NCBI GenBank assembly: GCA_030667885.1
Contig: DAOUVA010000233.1
Location: 1 to 6,992, forward strand
DNA length: 6,992 nt
Direction: 5' to 3'
Source of the DNA: Phycisphaerae bacterium
GTDB taxonomy: Bacteria; Planctomycetota; Phycisphaerae; Sedimentisphaerales; Anaerobacaceae
The notes under the pieces are model-generated. The model searched no databases, was not told the origin of the DNA, and saw nothing but the letters and a program-made list of their open reading frames with translations. The position numbers and the translations under genes are program-made. Positions 1 to 6,114 of the stretch are shown piece after piece (position 1 is the first letter of the stretch; the number at the start of each line of letters is the position of its first letter).

Positions 1-362
1 CAAAAAACATCGATGTGATTTTTATATCATTGCTGCTGACACTTCTGGCTTTTGGTTTGAGTGGTTGTGTAGGAAACAGAGGCTTTGAGATCTTTCCGGT
101 GAATAACCAGAACAGACTTACTCTAAGCTCTGATGATATTGTACGGGTTATGCGTGGTGCAGGTTTTTCCGATAATCAGATTCTCCAGCACGGAGAAGAC
201 CTGCACTTCGCACTTTCTCAAAATGGTGCGGCACAAATCAAGATGAGAAAAAGGCTCGAGGCCGTCTTCGCTATCAATGGCGACGCCGTGTACATCAGTA
301 CCCGCCTCAGAGGCAATTTCATCTACAATACGAAAACCGGCTGGGTCGGCGGCGGCCAATAA
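1..362 (+). CDS. Small putative lipoprotein of unknown function, 5' end probably outside the window
   Basis: The reading frame is open from the left edge to a TAA at 360-362. The first usable start inside the window is GTG at 15, giving 115 residues. From that start, a hydrophobic stretch (residues 2-14) leads into the lipobox L15-S16-G17-C18, so the product should be exported, lipidated at C18 and membrane-anchored, with a mature part of about 98 residues. The GTG has no Shine-Dalgarno sequence in front of it, and starting there leaves no positive charge before the hydrophobic core. The frame continues upstream as Lys-Asn-Ile-Asp-Val, which would make a normal signal-peptide n-region, so I infer that the true start lies left of base 1. 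The mature part has mixed polarity with no repeats, and its tail is Gly-rich (GGGQ). I recognise no domain and assign no function. Lipoprotein nature is fairly sure, function is unknown. Confidence 0.72.
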   Translation, partial: KNIDVIFISLLLTLLAFGLSGCVGNRGFEIFPVNNQNRLTLSSDDIVRVMRGAGFSDNQILQHGEDLHFALSQNGAAQIKMRKRLEAVFAINGDAVYISTRLRGNFIYNTKTGWVGGGQ

Positions 363-495
363 TCCCCGCCCCAATTTTCAATGCCGAGCTAAGTTCTTTC
401 AACAAGGCCGAATTCTTCGCTAAATTCGCATCTCTGAATTTCGGATCCAAATAGTCAATCATCAATATCGAACACGGACTTCCTATATACAAATA

Positions 496-520
496 CAGGC
501 AAATACCTGCCAAATTGGCA
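496..520. promoter_or_regulatory. Overlapping dyads, possible operator
   Basis: CAGG (496-499) pairs with CCTG (506-509) across six bases. Overlapping it, TGCCAA (508-513) and TTGGCA (515-520) form a 13-base dyad with one central base. The dyad is 60 bases upstream of the candidate clpB -35 box, where an upstream activator or repressor could bind. No regulator family is recognised, and dyads of this length can occur by chance. Confidence 0.25.
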
Positions 521-579
521 CATACTCGAAACCCATAAGAACCGTAACTATCTGTAACAGCAACAATTACACTTTCGCC

Positions 580-607
580 TTGTTTCGGCACGCTGTTTGC
601 TTATATT
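580..607 (+). promoter_or_regulatory. Candidate sigma-70-type promoter of clpB
   Basis: TTGTTT (580-585, four of six matches to TTGACA) is followed after 16 bases by TATATT (602-607, five of six matches to TATAAT). Transcription would start near 614, giving a leader of about 50 bases before the clpB ATG. The same -35 half includes CCTTG, which partly resembles a heat-shock sigma-32 -35 element, but there is no matching CCCCAT-type -10 element. I therefore favour a housekeeping promoter. This is a consensus match only. Confidence 0.42.
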
Positions 608-652
608 AAGGATAGAGAGCTTCTCTAATTGAAATTACGTCTGTGTAAATAT

Positions 653-658
653 AAAAGG
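653..658 (+). promoter_or_regulatory. Ribosome binding site that fixes the clpB start
   Basis: AAAAGG sits six bases before the ATG at 665. The in-frame TTG at 629 would add twelve residues but has no comparable site in front of it. This supports the 859-residue reading of ClpB. Confidence 0.7.
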
Positions 659-664
659 TTAACA

Positions 665-3244
665 ATGAAATTCGATAAATTCACACTAAAAGCCCAGGAA
701 GCATTGGCTACAGCCCAGCAGATTGTGATGGCCAAATCGCATACTGTTATGTCGCCGCTGCATCTTCTGTCCGCTGTAGGCGAAGACGATAATAGCATTG
801 CAATCGAGATTCTTAAAAAGATAGGCGCTAACATCTCGCGAATTAAAGAGATGACCGCCGGCGAGCTTGAGCGGCTGCCACAGGGCTCCGGCACTAATCA
901 GCTCATGCCCGATCCGGCCCTGAGCCAGGTTGTCCTGGACGCACAAAACAGGGCCGACGCGATGGGCGACGAATACCTCAGCGTCGAGCATCTGTTCATT
1001 TCTCTTGCCTCGGTGCAAAGTGACGCAAAAGAGATACTGCGCCTAAACTCCGTCACCGCCGAACAGATTGAAAGCGCCCTTAAAGAGATTCGCGGCCCGG
1101 AAAAAATAACCGACCAGAATCCCGAAGATAAATATAAAACCCTTGAGCGATATGGCATCGACTTGTTGGATATGGCGCAAAAGGGAAAGCTCGACCCCGT
1201 CATCGGCAGAGACCAGGAGATTCGCCGGTGTATGCAGGTCCTCAACCGCAGAACAAAAAATAATCCCGTACTCATCGGCGAACCGGGCGTCGGCAAAACC
1301 GCAATCGTCGAAGGCCTCGCCCAACGAATAATTGCAGGCGATGTCCCTACGGGCCTCAAGAACAAAAGAATTATCGCTCTGGACATGGGCTCACTGATAG
1401 CCGGTACAAAATTCAGGGGCGAATTCGAGGACCGCCTAAAGGCCGTCCTCAAAGAGGTCATCGCCGCCGAAGGACAAATAATCCTTTTCATCGATGAGCT
1501 GCACACCGTCGTCGGCGCAGGCAAAGCCGAAGGCGCCGTCGATGCTGGCAATTTGTTAAAGCCTTCCCTTGCCCGCGGCGACTTGCGCTGTATAGGCGCC
1601 ACTACCATCGACGAATATCGGAAGTACGTGGAAAAAGACGCCGCTCTCGAGAGGCGTTTCCAGCCGATTGTAATTGACCCGCCGAGCGTTGAAGAGACCA
1701 TAGCCATCCTCCGCGGCCTCAAAGACCGCTACGATACCCATCACGGCGTGCGGATTACCGACTCGGCCCTCGTCGCCGCAGCGACCCTCTCAGACCGCTA
1801 CATTACCGACCGCTGGCTACCCGATAAAGCGATTGATTTGATTGACGAATCCGCCTCGAAACTTCGTATCGAAAACGATTCACTGCCGGCCGAACTGGAT
1901 ACCATCCGCAGAAAAATAGTCCAGCTTCAAATCGAACGCGAAGCACTGAAAAAAGAAAGTGACAAGGCAAGTAAAGAACGATTAAAAAAAGCCGAAAAAC
2001 AGTTGGCCGAGCTCCAGCAGCAGGACAAAACGCTCACCGCACAGTGGGAAAGCGAAAGAGGTGACATCGACCGGATAAAAACCATCAAGGAAAAACTCGA
2101 AGAGGCCCAAAACAGCTTTGAAGACGCCCAGCGAAAAGGCGACCTCGAAACCGCCGCCCGTCTGAAGTATGAAACAATCACAAACCTGAAAAAAGATCTC
2201 GAAGAAAAAGAGGCCGAGCTTTCCAAATCCGACAAATCCATAATTCGCAATGAAGTAACCGCTGAGCACATCGCCGACGTTGTTTCCAAATGGACCGGAA
2301 TACCCATCGTGAAATTACTCTCCGGCGAGCGAGAAAGACTTATGAAAATGGAGGATGCAATTCGCCGCCGTGTAGTCGGACAGGACGAGGCCCTCGCCGC
2401 TGTCTGCAACGCCGTTCGCAGAAGTCGCTCAGGCCTGTCAGATCCCAATAAGCCCATAGGAACGTTACTTTTCCTCGGCCCAACCGGTGTCGGCAAGACC
2501 GAGCTTTCCAAAGCACTCGCGGACTTTCTTTTTAACGACCCGCACTCTATGATACGGGTCGATATGAGCGAGTTTATGGAACAGCACTCCGTTTCCCGGC
2601 TCATCGGCTCGCCGCCGGGCTACGTCGGCTACGAAGAGGGCGGCCGATTGACCGAAGCCGTCCGGCGTAAACCATACTCGGTCATCCTGCTCGATGAAAT
2701 TGAAAAGGCACATCCGGATGTCTTCAATGTCCTCCTGCAGGTCTTCGATGACGGTCGATTGACCGACGGAAAAGGTAAGACCGTCGATTTCAAAAACTCC
2801 GTCATCATTATGACAAGCAATATCGCCAGCCAGCAGATTCAGCAGCTAACAGAAGAATCCGGAGCCGACTGGGAAATCGAGGCACACGTCAAAGACGCTC
2901 TCAAGCTGCTCTTCAAACCGGAATTCCTGAACCGCATCGATGAAATAATCGTCTTCCACATGCTCGACAAAGAGCACCTGCGAACGATTGTCGATATCCA
3001 GCTCGATTACCTCGCTGAGCGTTTAAAAGGCCGCCACATTACCCTCGAATTCACCGACAATGCCCGCCGGCAAATTATGGATGAAGGTTACGACCCCGCC
3101 TTCGGCGCAAGGCCCTTGAAACGAACAATTCAGCAGCGGCTGGAAAACCCCCTGGCCACAGAGCTTCTGGCCGGTAAATTCACCGACGGCGACAATATAA
3201 AAATCGACGCCAACGCACACAAATTCACGTTTGAAAAAATTTGA
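665..3244 (+). CDS. clpB: ATP-dependent disaggregase chaperone ClpB (Hsp100)
   Basis: ClpB is a cytosolic hexameric AAA+ machine that works with DnaK/DnaJ/GrpE to pull polypeptides out of stress aggregates through its central pore, using ATP. The 859 residues match the usual full length (about 857 in E. coli). The order is: N-terminal Clp repeat domain (about 1-145); NBD1 with Walker A GEPGVGKT (205-212), Walker B D277-E278 and arginine fingers R330-R331; a long charged coiled-coil middle domain (about 405-520) that separates ClpB from ClpA and ClpC; and NBD2 with Walker A GPTGVGKT (605-612), Walker B D677-E678, pore tyrosine Y653 in GYVGY, and sensor-2 G814-A815-R816. All catalytic residues are present, so it should be active. 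The NBD1 pore loop reads KFRGEFE with F250 where E. coli has tyrosine. The start is set by AAAAGG six bases upstream. The gene appears monocistronic and converges with the GH30 gene. Heat induction is expected for the family, but no HrcA site is visible. Confidence 0.98.
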   Translation: MKFDKFTLKAQEALATAQQIVMAKSHTVMSPLHLLSAVGEDDNSIAIEILKKIGANISRIKEMTAGELERLPQGSGTNQLMPDPALSQVVLDAQNRADAMGDEYLSVEHLFISLASVQSDAKEILRLNSVTAEQIESALKEIRGPEKITDQNPEDKYKTLERYGIDLLDMAQKGKLDPVIGRDQEIRRCMQVLNRRTKNNPVLIGEPGVGKTAIVEGLAQRIIAGDVPTGLKNKRIIALDMGSLIAGTKFRGEFEDRLKAVLKEVIAAEGQIILFIDELHTVVGAGKAEGAVDAGNLLKPSLARGDLRCIGATTIDEYRKYVEKDAALERRFQPIVIDPPSVEETIAILRGLKDRYDTHHGVRITDSALVAAATLSDRYITDRWLPDKAIDLIDESASKLRIENDSLPAELDTIRRKIVQLQIEREALKKESDKASKERLKKAEKQLAELQQQDKTLTAQWESERGDIDRIKTIKEKLEEAQNSFEDAQRKGDLETAARLKYETITNLKKDLEEKEAELSKSDKSIIRNEVTAEHIADVVSKWTGIPIVKLLSGERERLMKMEDAIRRRVVGQDEALAAVCNAVRRSRSGLSDPNKPIGTLLFLGPTGVGKTELSKALADFLFNDPHSMIRVDMSEFMEQHSVSRLIGSPPGYVGYEEGGRLTEAVRRKPYSVILLDEIEKAHPDVFNVLLQVFDDGRLTDGKGKTVDFKNSVIIMTSNIASQQIQQLTEESGADWEIEAHVKDALKLLFKPEFLNRIDEIIVFHMLDKEHLRTIVDIQLDYLAERLKGRHITLEFTDNARRQIMDEGYDPAFGARPLKRTIQQRLENPLATELLAGKFTDGDNIKIDANAHKFTFEKI

Positions 3245-3274
3245 TAGCGAATACCACAACTACATTGGCAATGG

Positions 3275-3314
3275 AAAAAACAGCGGCATATCATGAGTTG
3301 CGATAGATGAACTC
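3275..3314 (-). terminator. Weak candidate terminator at the convergent clpB/GH30 junction
   Basis: Read on the minus strand, GAGTT and AACTC (3310-3314 and 3295-3299) form a five-base stem with a ten-base loop. A run of six T (the A-run at 3275-3280) comes only after about 14 more bases. An alternative ATGAGT/ACTCAT pairing (3293-3298 with 3316-3321) overlaps the GH30 stop codon. The stem is short and the T-run is displaced, so this is a poor intrinsic terminator. No better one is present in the 73 bases between the two stop codons. Confidence 0.2.
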
Positions 3315-3317
3315 CAC

Positions 3318-4739
3318 TCATCCGCCCATCTTACCAGAGAAAGTAACGATGCTCATGGGTGTCATCTCAAAAGCGGCCTTATTCCCACTGACCCCCGCTT
3401 CACCCACTTCCTGCATGCTCTCCGACGCCGAAGTACGATAAACCTTCAGCAAGGTCAATCCCTTAAGATTCCTGAAACTCAGATTCAATCTTTGGGCCCG
3501 CTCACTTGGATTGATGGCCACGATGGTGACATCGCCGTTCTTCTCATGTAGAAAAGCACCCACCTGTACACTGCCGAAACCTGGCTCGGCCTCGATACGC
3601 CGGGCGCCGGACCGGATAAACCTGCTGTAATGCATCGCGGCAAAAGTCTTCGGTGTGTATGTGCTCATCAGCATAATACAATGCGTGCTCTTTCTGCTCT
3701 CCGTAATCTGCCAGGGAACAAAGGCCGAGCAATCCCCCGCCACGAGCGCATTATGAAGGGCATTACCGATACCCTCTCGAATAGGCTCCGGCCAGTCGTG
3801 CCCGCCTGTTCCGCCCTCTGTTATCCAGAACGGCTTGCCCGTACCTTCGATAAGCTCCCGAAACTTGCCCGACGAAGTAGCCGACATCTCCGCCTTGACC
3901 CCATCCTCATAGCCGTGCGTGGCAAATACATCCAGCGCCTCCAAAGCCTTCGCATTGTTCTTTATCGCCTTGATATATGAACCGGTGCCCCCCTGGTAAA
4001 GATGGCTGGTCATCGTCTCGGGCCCAAAAATTTTCACATCGCCATAGCCCTGGGCATCCAGCATCTCGCGAAGCATAATTATAATGGTGACATAGTCCTT
4101 CCCGTCCCACACACAACTCTCGAAAGACTGGGTAAACTGCACCTCATTGCCGACACTCACGGCAAAAAAAGGCACACCCAGTTTCTCATGCACCTTCACA
4201 TACTCCACCATCCATTTACAGAAGTGCCTGTAATACTTCGGATCGACACGATTATTAATGCTCCCATAACTTCCCGCCCGAATGGCGCCGGACTTCTTAT
4301 CAGTAATGGACTTATTCACCTTCATCCACGCCGGTGGACTCCAGACCGTCCCGATGATTTTAATCTCCGGATTTATCTTCAAGATACCCAGCCCAAAATC
4401 GACGAATATCTGTGCCCGGCCGCCGCTGGCGCCCATATCGAAATCCTCAAAGCGGATTTGCCTCCAGTCTTCCGTTTGCTTCTCGAACGTCGGCCCCCAC
4501 ATATTCACGCGAAGCATATTTAATCCGACTCCCTCGACATATATCTTCTGAAACTCCTCCGTGCGGTAAAGCTCGCGGAACCTGCCGCTCCACGCAATAA
4601 GACACGTCCCGAAACCCTCCATAGTCTGATACCGCCGGGCCCCATCCACCATGACATCCTCGCCTAAAAGCGCCCCGGCCGTAACAAAATTGCTCAAAAC
4701 AAACAAAACCCCCGCTGCCCATATAAATCCGCTGCGCAT
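3318..4739 (-). CDS. Secreted glycoside hydrolase, GH30 type (clan GH-A)
   Basis: This is predicted to be an exported retaining glycosidase acting on a beta-linked glycan or glycoside. The 473 residues begin with a signal peptide (R2, hydrophobic 5-19, cleavage probably after A21 or A23). A (beta/alpha)8 barrel follows, with QTMEGFG (38-44), WSPPAWMK (133-140), the likely acid/base E199 in VGNEVQF and the likely nucleophile E308 in WITEGG. The 109-residue gap between the two glutamates suits GH30. SRFIRSGARRI (372-382) marks the return to the beta-sandwich that completes this fold, which runs to the C-terminus. No anchor, dockerin or carbohydrate-binding module is visible. AAGGAG lies directly against the upstream ATG at 4745 but six bases before the ATG at 4739, so I chose the latter. 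The acid/base motif is N-E-V rather than the common N-E-P. No sugar transporter or SusCD-like genes are adjacent. Family placement is fairly sure, but substrate (glucosylceramide, xylan, beta-1,6-glucan or other) cannot be told. Confidence 0.87.
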   Translation of the reverse strand: MRSGFIWAAGVLFVLSNFVTAGALLGEDVMVDGARRYQTMEGFGTCLIAWSGRFRELYRTEEFQKIYVEGVGLNMLRVNMWGPTFEKQTEDWRQIRFEDFDMGASGGRAQIFVDFGLGILKINPEIKIIGTVWSPPAWMKVNKSITDKKSGAIRAGSYGSINNRVDPKYYRHFCKWMVEYVKVHEKLGVPFFAVSVGNEVQFTQSFESCVWDGKDYVTIIIMLREMLDAQGYGDVKIFGPETMTSHLYQGGTGSYIKAIKNNAKALEALDVFATHGYEDGVKAEMSATSSGKFRELIEGTGKPFWITEGGTGGHDWPEPIREGIGNALHNALVAGDCSAFVPWQITESRKSTHCIMLMSTYTPKTFAAMHYSRFIRSGARRIEAEPGFGSVQVGAFLHEKNGDVTIVAINPSERAQRLNLSFRNLKGLTLLKVYRTSASESMQEVGEAGVSGNKAAFEMTPMSIVTFSGKMGG

Positions 4740-4745
4740 CGGCAT

Positions 4746-4751
4746 CTCCTT
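4746..4751 (-). promoter_or_regulatory. Ribosome binding site that decides the GH30 start
   Basis: On the minus strand AAGGAG ends at 4746. The ATG at 4745-4743 would have zero spacing, while the second ATG at 4739-4737 has the ideal six bases. Initiation at 4739 is therefore more likely, shortening the product by two residues. Confidence 0.75.
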
Positions 4752-4781
4752 TCCAGAATCCTCTATTTGTTGATTATGCCG

Positions 4782-4802
4782 GCCTGAATAATAACCTCAG
4801 GC
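4782..4802. promoter_or_regulatory. Inverted repeat close to the GH30 start, possible operator
   Basis: GCCTGA (4782-4787) and TCAGGC (4797-4802) are perfect six-base arms around a nine-base A+T-rich core. The dyad ends about 43 bases before the GH30 ATG, where a repressor site would be expected. No T-run follows in the direction of transcription, so it is not an intrinsic terminator. I could not place a convincing -35/-10 pair around it, and the regulator is unknown. Confidence 0.3.
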
Positions 4803-4844
4803 ACACATATTATCTCGAAAACCAACTGGCTTCATATCCCATGT

Positions 4845-4923
4845 TTACACCGCCTCATCGCCCTTAATCTTTTTGCCATCCATTCGACATAACAATTAAG
4901 GCAGCCTCGCCGATAAGCGGTAA
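4845..4923 (-). other. Nested inverted repeats in the spacer upstream of GH30, possible structured RNA
   Basis: Two sets of arms are nested. The outer arms are 4845-4853 (TTACACCGC) and 4917-4923 (GCGGTAA), which pair over seven bases if one arm has two unpaired bases looped out. The inner arms are 4862-4868 (CCTTAAT) and 4895-4901 (ATTAAGG), a perfect seven-base pairing around 26 bases. In RNA from the minus strand this would be a long hairpin with an asymmetric internal loop, lying after the methyltransferase stop and before the GH30 gene. It matches no riboswitch consensus that I recognise and has no terminal T-run. Both arm sets could be coincidental. Confidence 0.25.
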
Positions 4924-4981
4924 TTGCTTTTGTATCAGGGAAACCTATAAACATCCACTTTTCATAATGAACTTCTCTCGT

Positions 4982-5836
4982 TCACCTCCTCGCAACACCA
5001 AAAAACTCCACACCCTTCCTGCCGGTCGAGCCCGCCAGTTCCGGAGCATTTGTCCAGCCGGTTTCTTCCAGGAATCGGTCAAGTTCCTCGGGTCTTATAC
5101 TCCAGAGCCACGGTTCTCCGGTAACTTTGAGAATCCACAGAACCAATCCCGTCCACCGCCCGGCATCAGGCCGGCCATCCGCACCGGTACCGATATAGGT
5201 AAAGGCAATCCGGCTGCCGGTACCGGCGATTGCAGCACACTGAAAGAACAAATCCCGGACCGCTTCGGGAGGCAGGTACATCAGCAGGCCTTCAGCTGCG
5301 ATGACGATTTGCGCTGTCTGGTCCCATGATTGGTTGGCCTTGAGAACATCCACCAGTTTCCGCATGCCGAGATCCTCCGGGATCAGGTGAAGATTATCCC
5401 GCTGCCCCATCGCCTTTATTCCCTTTGTCTTGAGAAGGGCTGTGGCCGGGCGATCTATCTCAAAGAAGTTCACACCAGCAAATTCCGGCGCCAACCGCCA
5501 CCCCATCGTGTCGTAACCCGCTCCCAAAACAAGAACCTGTGTAGCACCCGCTCCAATTCCATCCCTTACCTGGCGCTCACAAAACGCCTTTCTGTGGGCA
5601 AAGGCCTCAAACTGACCGGGCATCATCCAGTCAAACGCCTCGTAAACGGAGACCATTCTTCGCGAACGGGACCATCGAATCGAAGTCGCACCAGCCACAC
5701 CGGAAGCAAGGAGCAATTGCTCCGTGGCTTCGACAATTCCAGGAGGAAGAACTTTTTCCATTCCCGGTTTCGCCCCCAAAGTAATGATATTCATAGCAAC
5801 CTTATACGCAGTATTGCTCGGTTTGTCCTTACGCAT
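4982..5836 (-). CDS. Class I SAM-dependent methyltransferase, LCMT/TIGR00027-like
   Basis: The product is predicted to transfer a methyl group from S-adenosylmethionine to an unidentified acceptor in the cytosol. Its 284 residues carry the Rossmann-type motif I as VLVLGAGYDT with G105, G107 and D109, then R114. The acidic end of strand 2 is FFEIDRP (E126, D128), followed by PEDL (153-156) and IAAEGLLMYLP (179-189). This set is typical of the leucine carboxyl methyltransferase-like family (PF04072/TIGR00027), many members of which have no known substrate. No signal peptide or membrane segment is seen. The ATG at 5836 has AAGGA six bases upstream. The stop is 242 bases before the GH30 start, so a shared operon is doubtful. 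Some relatives lie in polyketide or other secondary-metabolite clusters, but no such neighbour is present. The fold is sure, the substrate is not. Confidence 0.85.
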   Translation of the reverse strand: MRKDKPSNTAYKVAMNIITLGAKPGMEKVLPPGIVEATEQLLLASGVAGATSIRWSRSRRMVSVYEAFDWMMPGQFEAFAHRKAFCERQVRDGIGAGATQVLVLGAGYDTMGWRLAPEFAGVNFFEIDRPATALLKTKGIKAMGQRDNLHLIPEDLGMRKLVDVLKANQSWDQTAQIVIAAEGLLMYLPPEAVRDLFFQCAAIAGTGSRIAFTYIGTGADGRPDAGRWTGLVLWILKVTGEPWLWSIRPEELDRFLEETGWTNAPELAGSTGRKGVEFFGVARR

Positions 5837-5842
5837 AGAATG

Positions 5843-5847
5843 TCCTT
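5843..5847 (-). promoter_or_regulatory. Ribosome binding site of the methyltransferase
   Basis: AAGGA on the minus strand is six bases before the ATG at 5836 and supports that start. Confidence 0.6.
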
Positions 5848-5863
5848 CTTGCTGCGAACTATG

Positions 5864-5891
5864 TATATATGGTTTCCGTATAACATCCCAA
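5864..5891 (-). promoter_or_regulatory. Candidate sigma-70-type promoter of the methyltransferase
   Basis: On the minus strand TTGGGA (5891-5886, four of six matches) is followed after 16 bases by TATATA (5869-5864, five of six matches). The start would fall near 5857, giving a short leader of about 20 bases that contains the ribosome binding site. This suggests the gene has its own promoter downstream of the ppdK terminator. It is a consensus match only. Confidence 0.4.
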
Positions 5892-5963
5892 GCCTTTCCC
5901 CGCTCATCTTACGTCACAGAGATTAGCACAAAAAATGAAAAAAGCAAAAGAATCATACCGGCC

Positions 5964-6005
5964 AAAAAAACGCGGGCTTCAGTTCCCAAAAGAATCTGAA
6001 GCCCG
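5964..6005 (-). terminator. Intrinsic terminator downstream of ppdK
   Basis: CGGGCTTCAG (5973-5982) and CTGAAGCCCG (5996-6005) form a perfect ten-base stem around 13 bases. Inside the loop, TTC and GAA can extend the stem. On the minus strand the stem is followed by CG and then seven T (the A-run 5964-5970), the standard rho-independent layout. It lies about 110 bases after the ppdK stop and ends that transcript before the methyltransferase promoter. On the plus strand only four T follow, and no plus-strand gene needs it. Confidence 0.85.
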
Positions 6006-6012
6006 TTTTCCC

Positions 6013-6052
6013 GGTTAACCGCTGTCCGCCGAACACCAAAAGTGCTCAGCGG
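6013..6052. repeat. Further inverted repeats in the ppdK 3' region
   Basis: The palindrome GGTTAACC (6013-6020) overlaps CCGCTG (6019-6024), which pairs with CAGCGG (6047-6052) over 22 bases. A small inner CAC/GTG pair (6034-6036 with 6042-6044) could stack inside. On the minus strand this lies between the ppdK stop and the terminator, so it would be a second hairpin in the 3' untranslated RNA. A role in transcript stability is possible but only inferred. Confidence 0.3.
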
Positions 6053-6114
6053 CTCTCCTCGATTATCGTTAGTCAATTGTAACTAATAAATCATCAAAAG
6101 TCAATAGTCATTAA

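Larger units (their letters stand above)
363..664. other. Non-coding spacer upstream of clpB
   Basis: No supported gene lies in these 302 bases. The longest open frame on the minus strand (591 down to 319) begins with GTG, lacks a ribosome binding site and runs into the lipoprotein gene. The stretch holds weak inverted repeats: CCGAATT at 408-414 with AATTTCGG at 437-444, a CAGG/CCTG pair at 496-509, the near-perfect dyad at 508-520, and TGTAA/TTACA at 553-571. It ends with the clpB promoter candidate and ribosome binding site. None of the hairpins is followed by a T-run, so no intrinsic terminator for the lipoprotein gene is visible. I see no CIRCE element (TTAGCACTC-N9-GAGTGCTAA). Confidence 0.6.

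Noticed and set aside
319..591. 90-codon minus-strand frame between the lipoprotein and clpB
   Set aside because: It starts with GTG without a ribosome binding site, overlaps the 3' end of the lipoprotein gene and resembles no known family.
629..664. TTG start adding twelve residues to ClpB
   Set aside because: There is no ribosome binding site before 629, whereas AAAAGG precedes the ATG at 665 at ideal spacing and that start aligns with the normal ClpB N-terminus.
898..1722. 274-codon open frame on the minus strand inside clpB
   Set aside because: It is antisense to the conserved NBD1 coding sequence. Its composition (Ser- and Arg-rich) is typical of a shadow frame, and it shows no domain.
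1927..2604. 225-codon open frame on the minus strand inside clpB
   Set aside because: It lies opposite the ClpB middle domain and NBD2. It is rich in Ser, Phe and Arg as expected from reverse reading of charged codons and has no recognisable motif.
4002..4523. 173-codon plus-strand frame opposite the GH30 gene
   Set aside because: It is antisense to the barrel coding sequence and carries no domain.
4964..4990. AGGAGGTGA at the methyltransferase stop followed by an ATG on the minus strand, as a possible small downstream gene
   Set aside because: The ATG is about 18 bases from the AGGAGG and the frame stops after six codons. The purine run is explained by the final Arg-Arg-stop codons.
5330..5926. 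198-codon plus-strand frame opposite the methyltransferase
   Set aside because: It is antisense to intact SAM-binding motifs and reads through the methyltransferase promoter region. No domain is seen.
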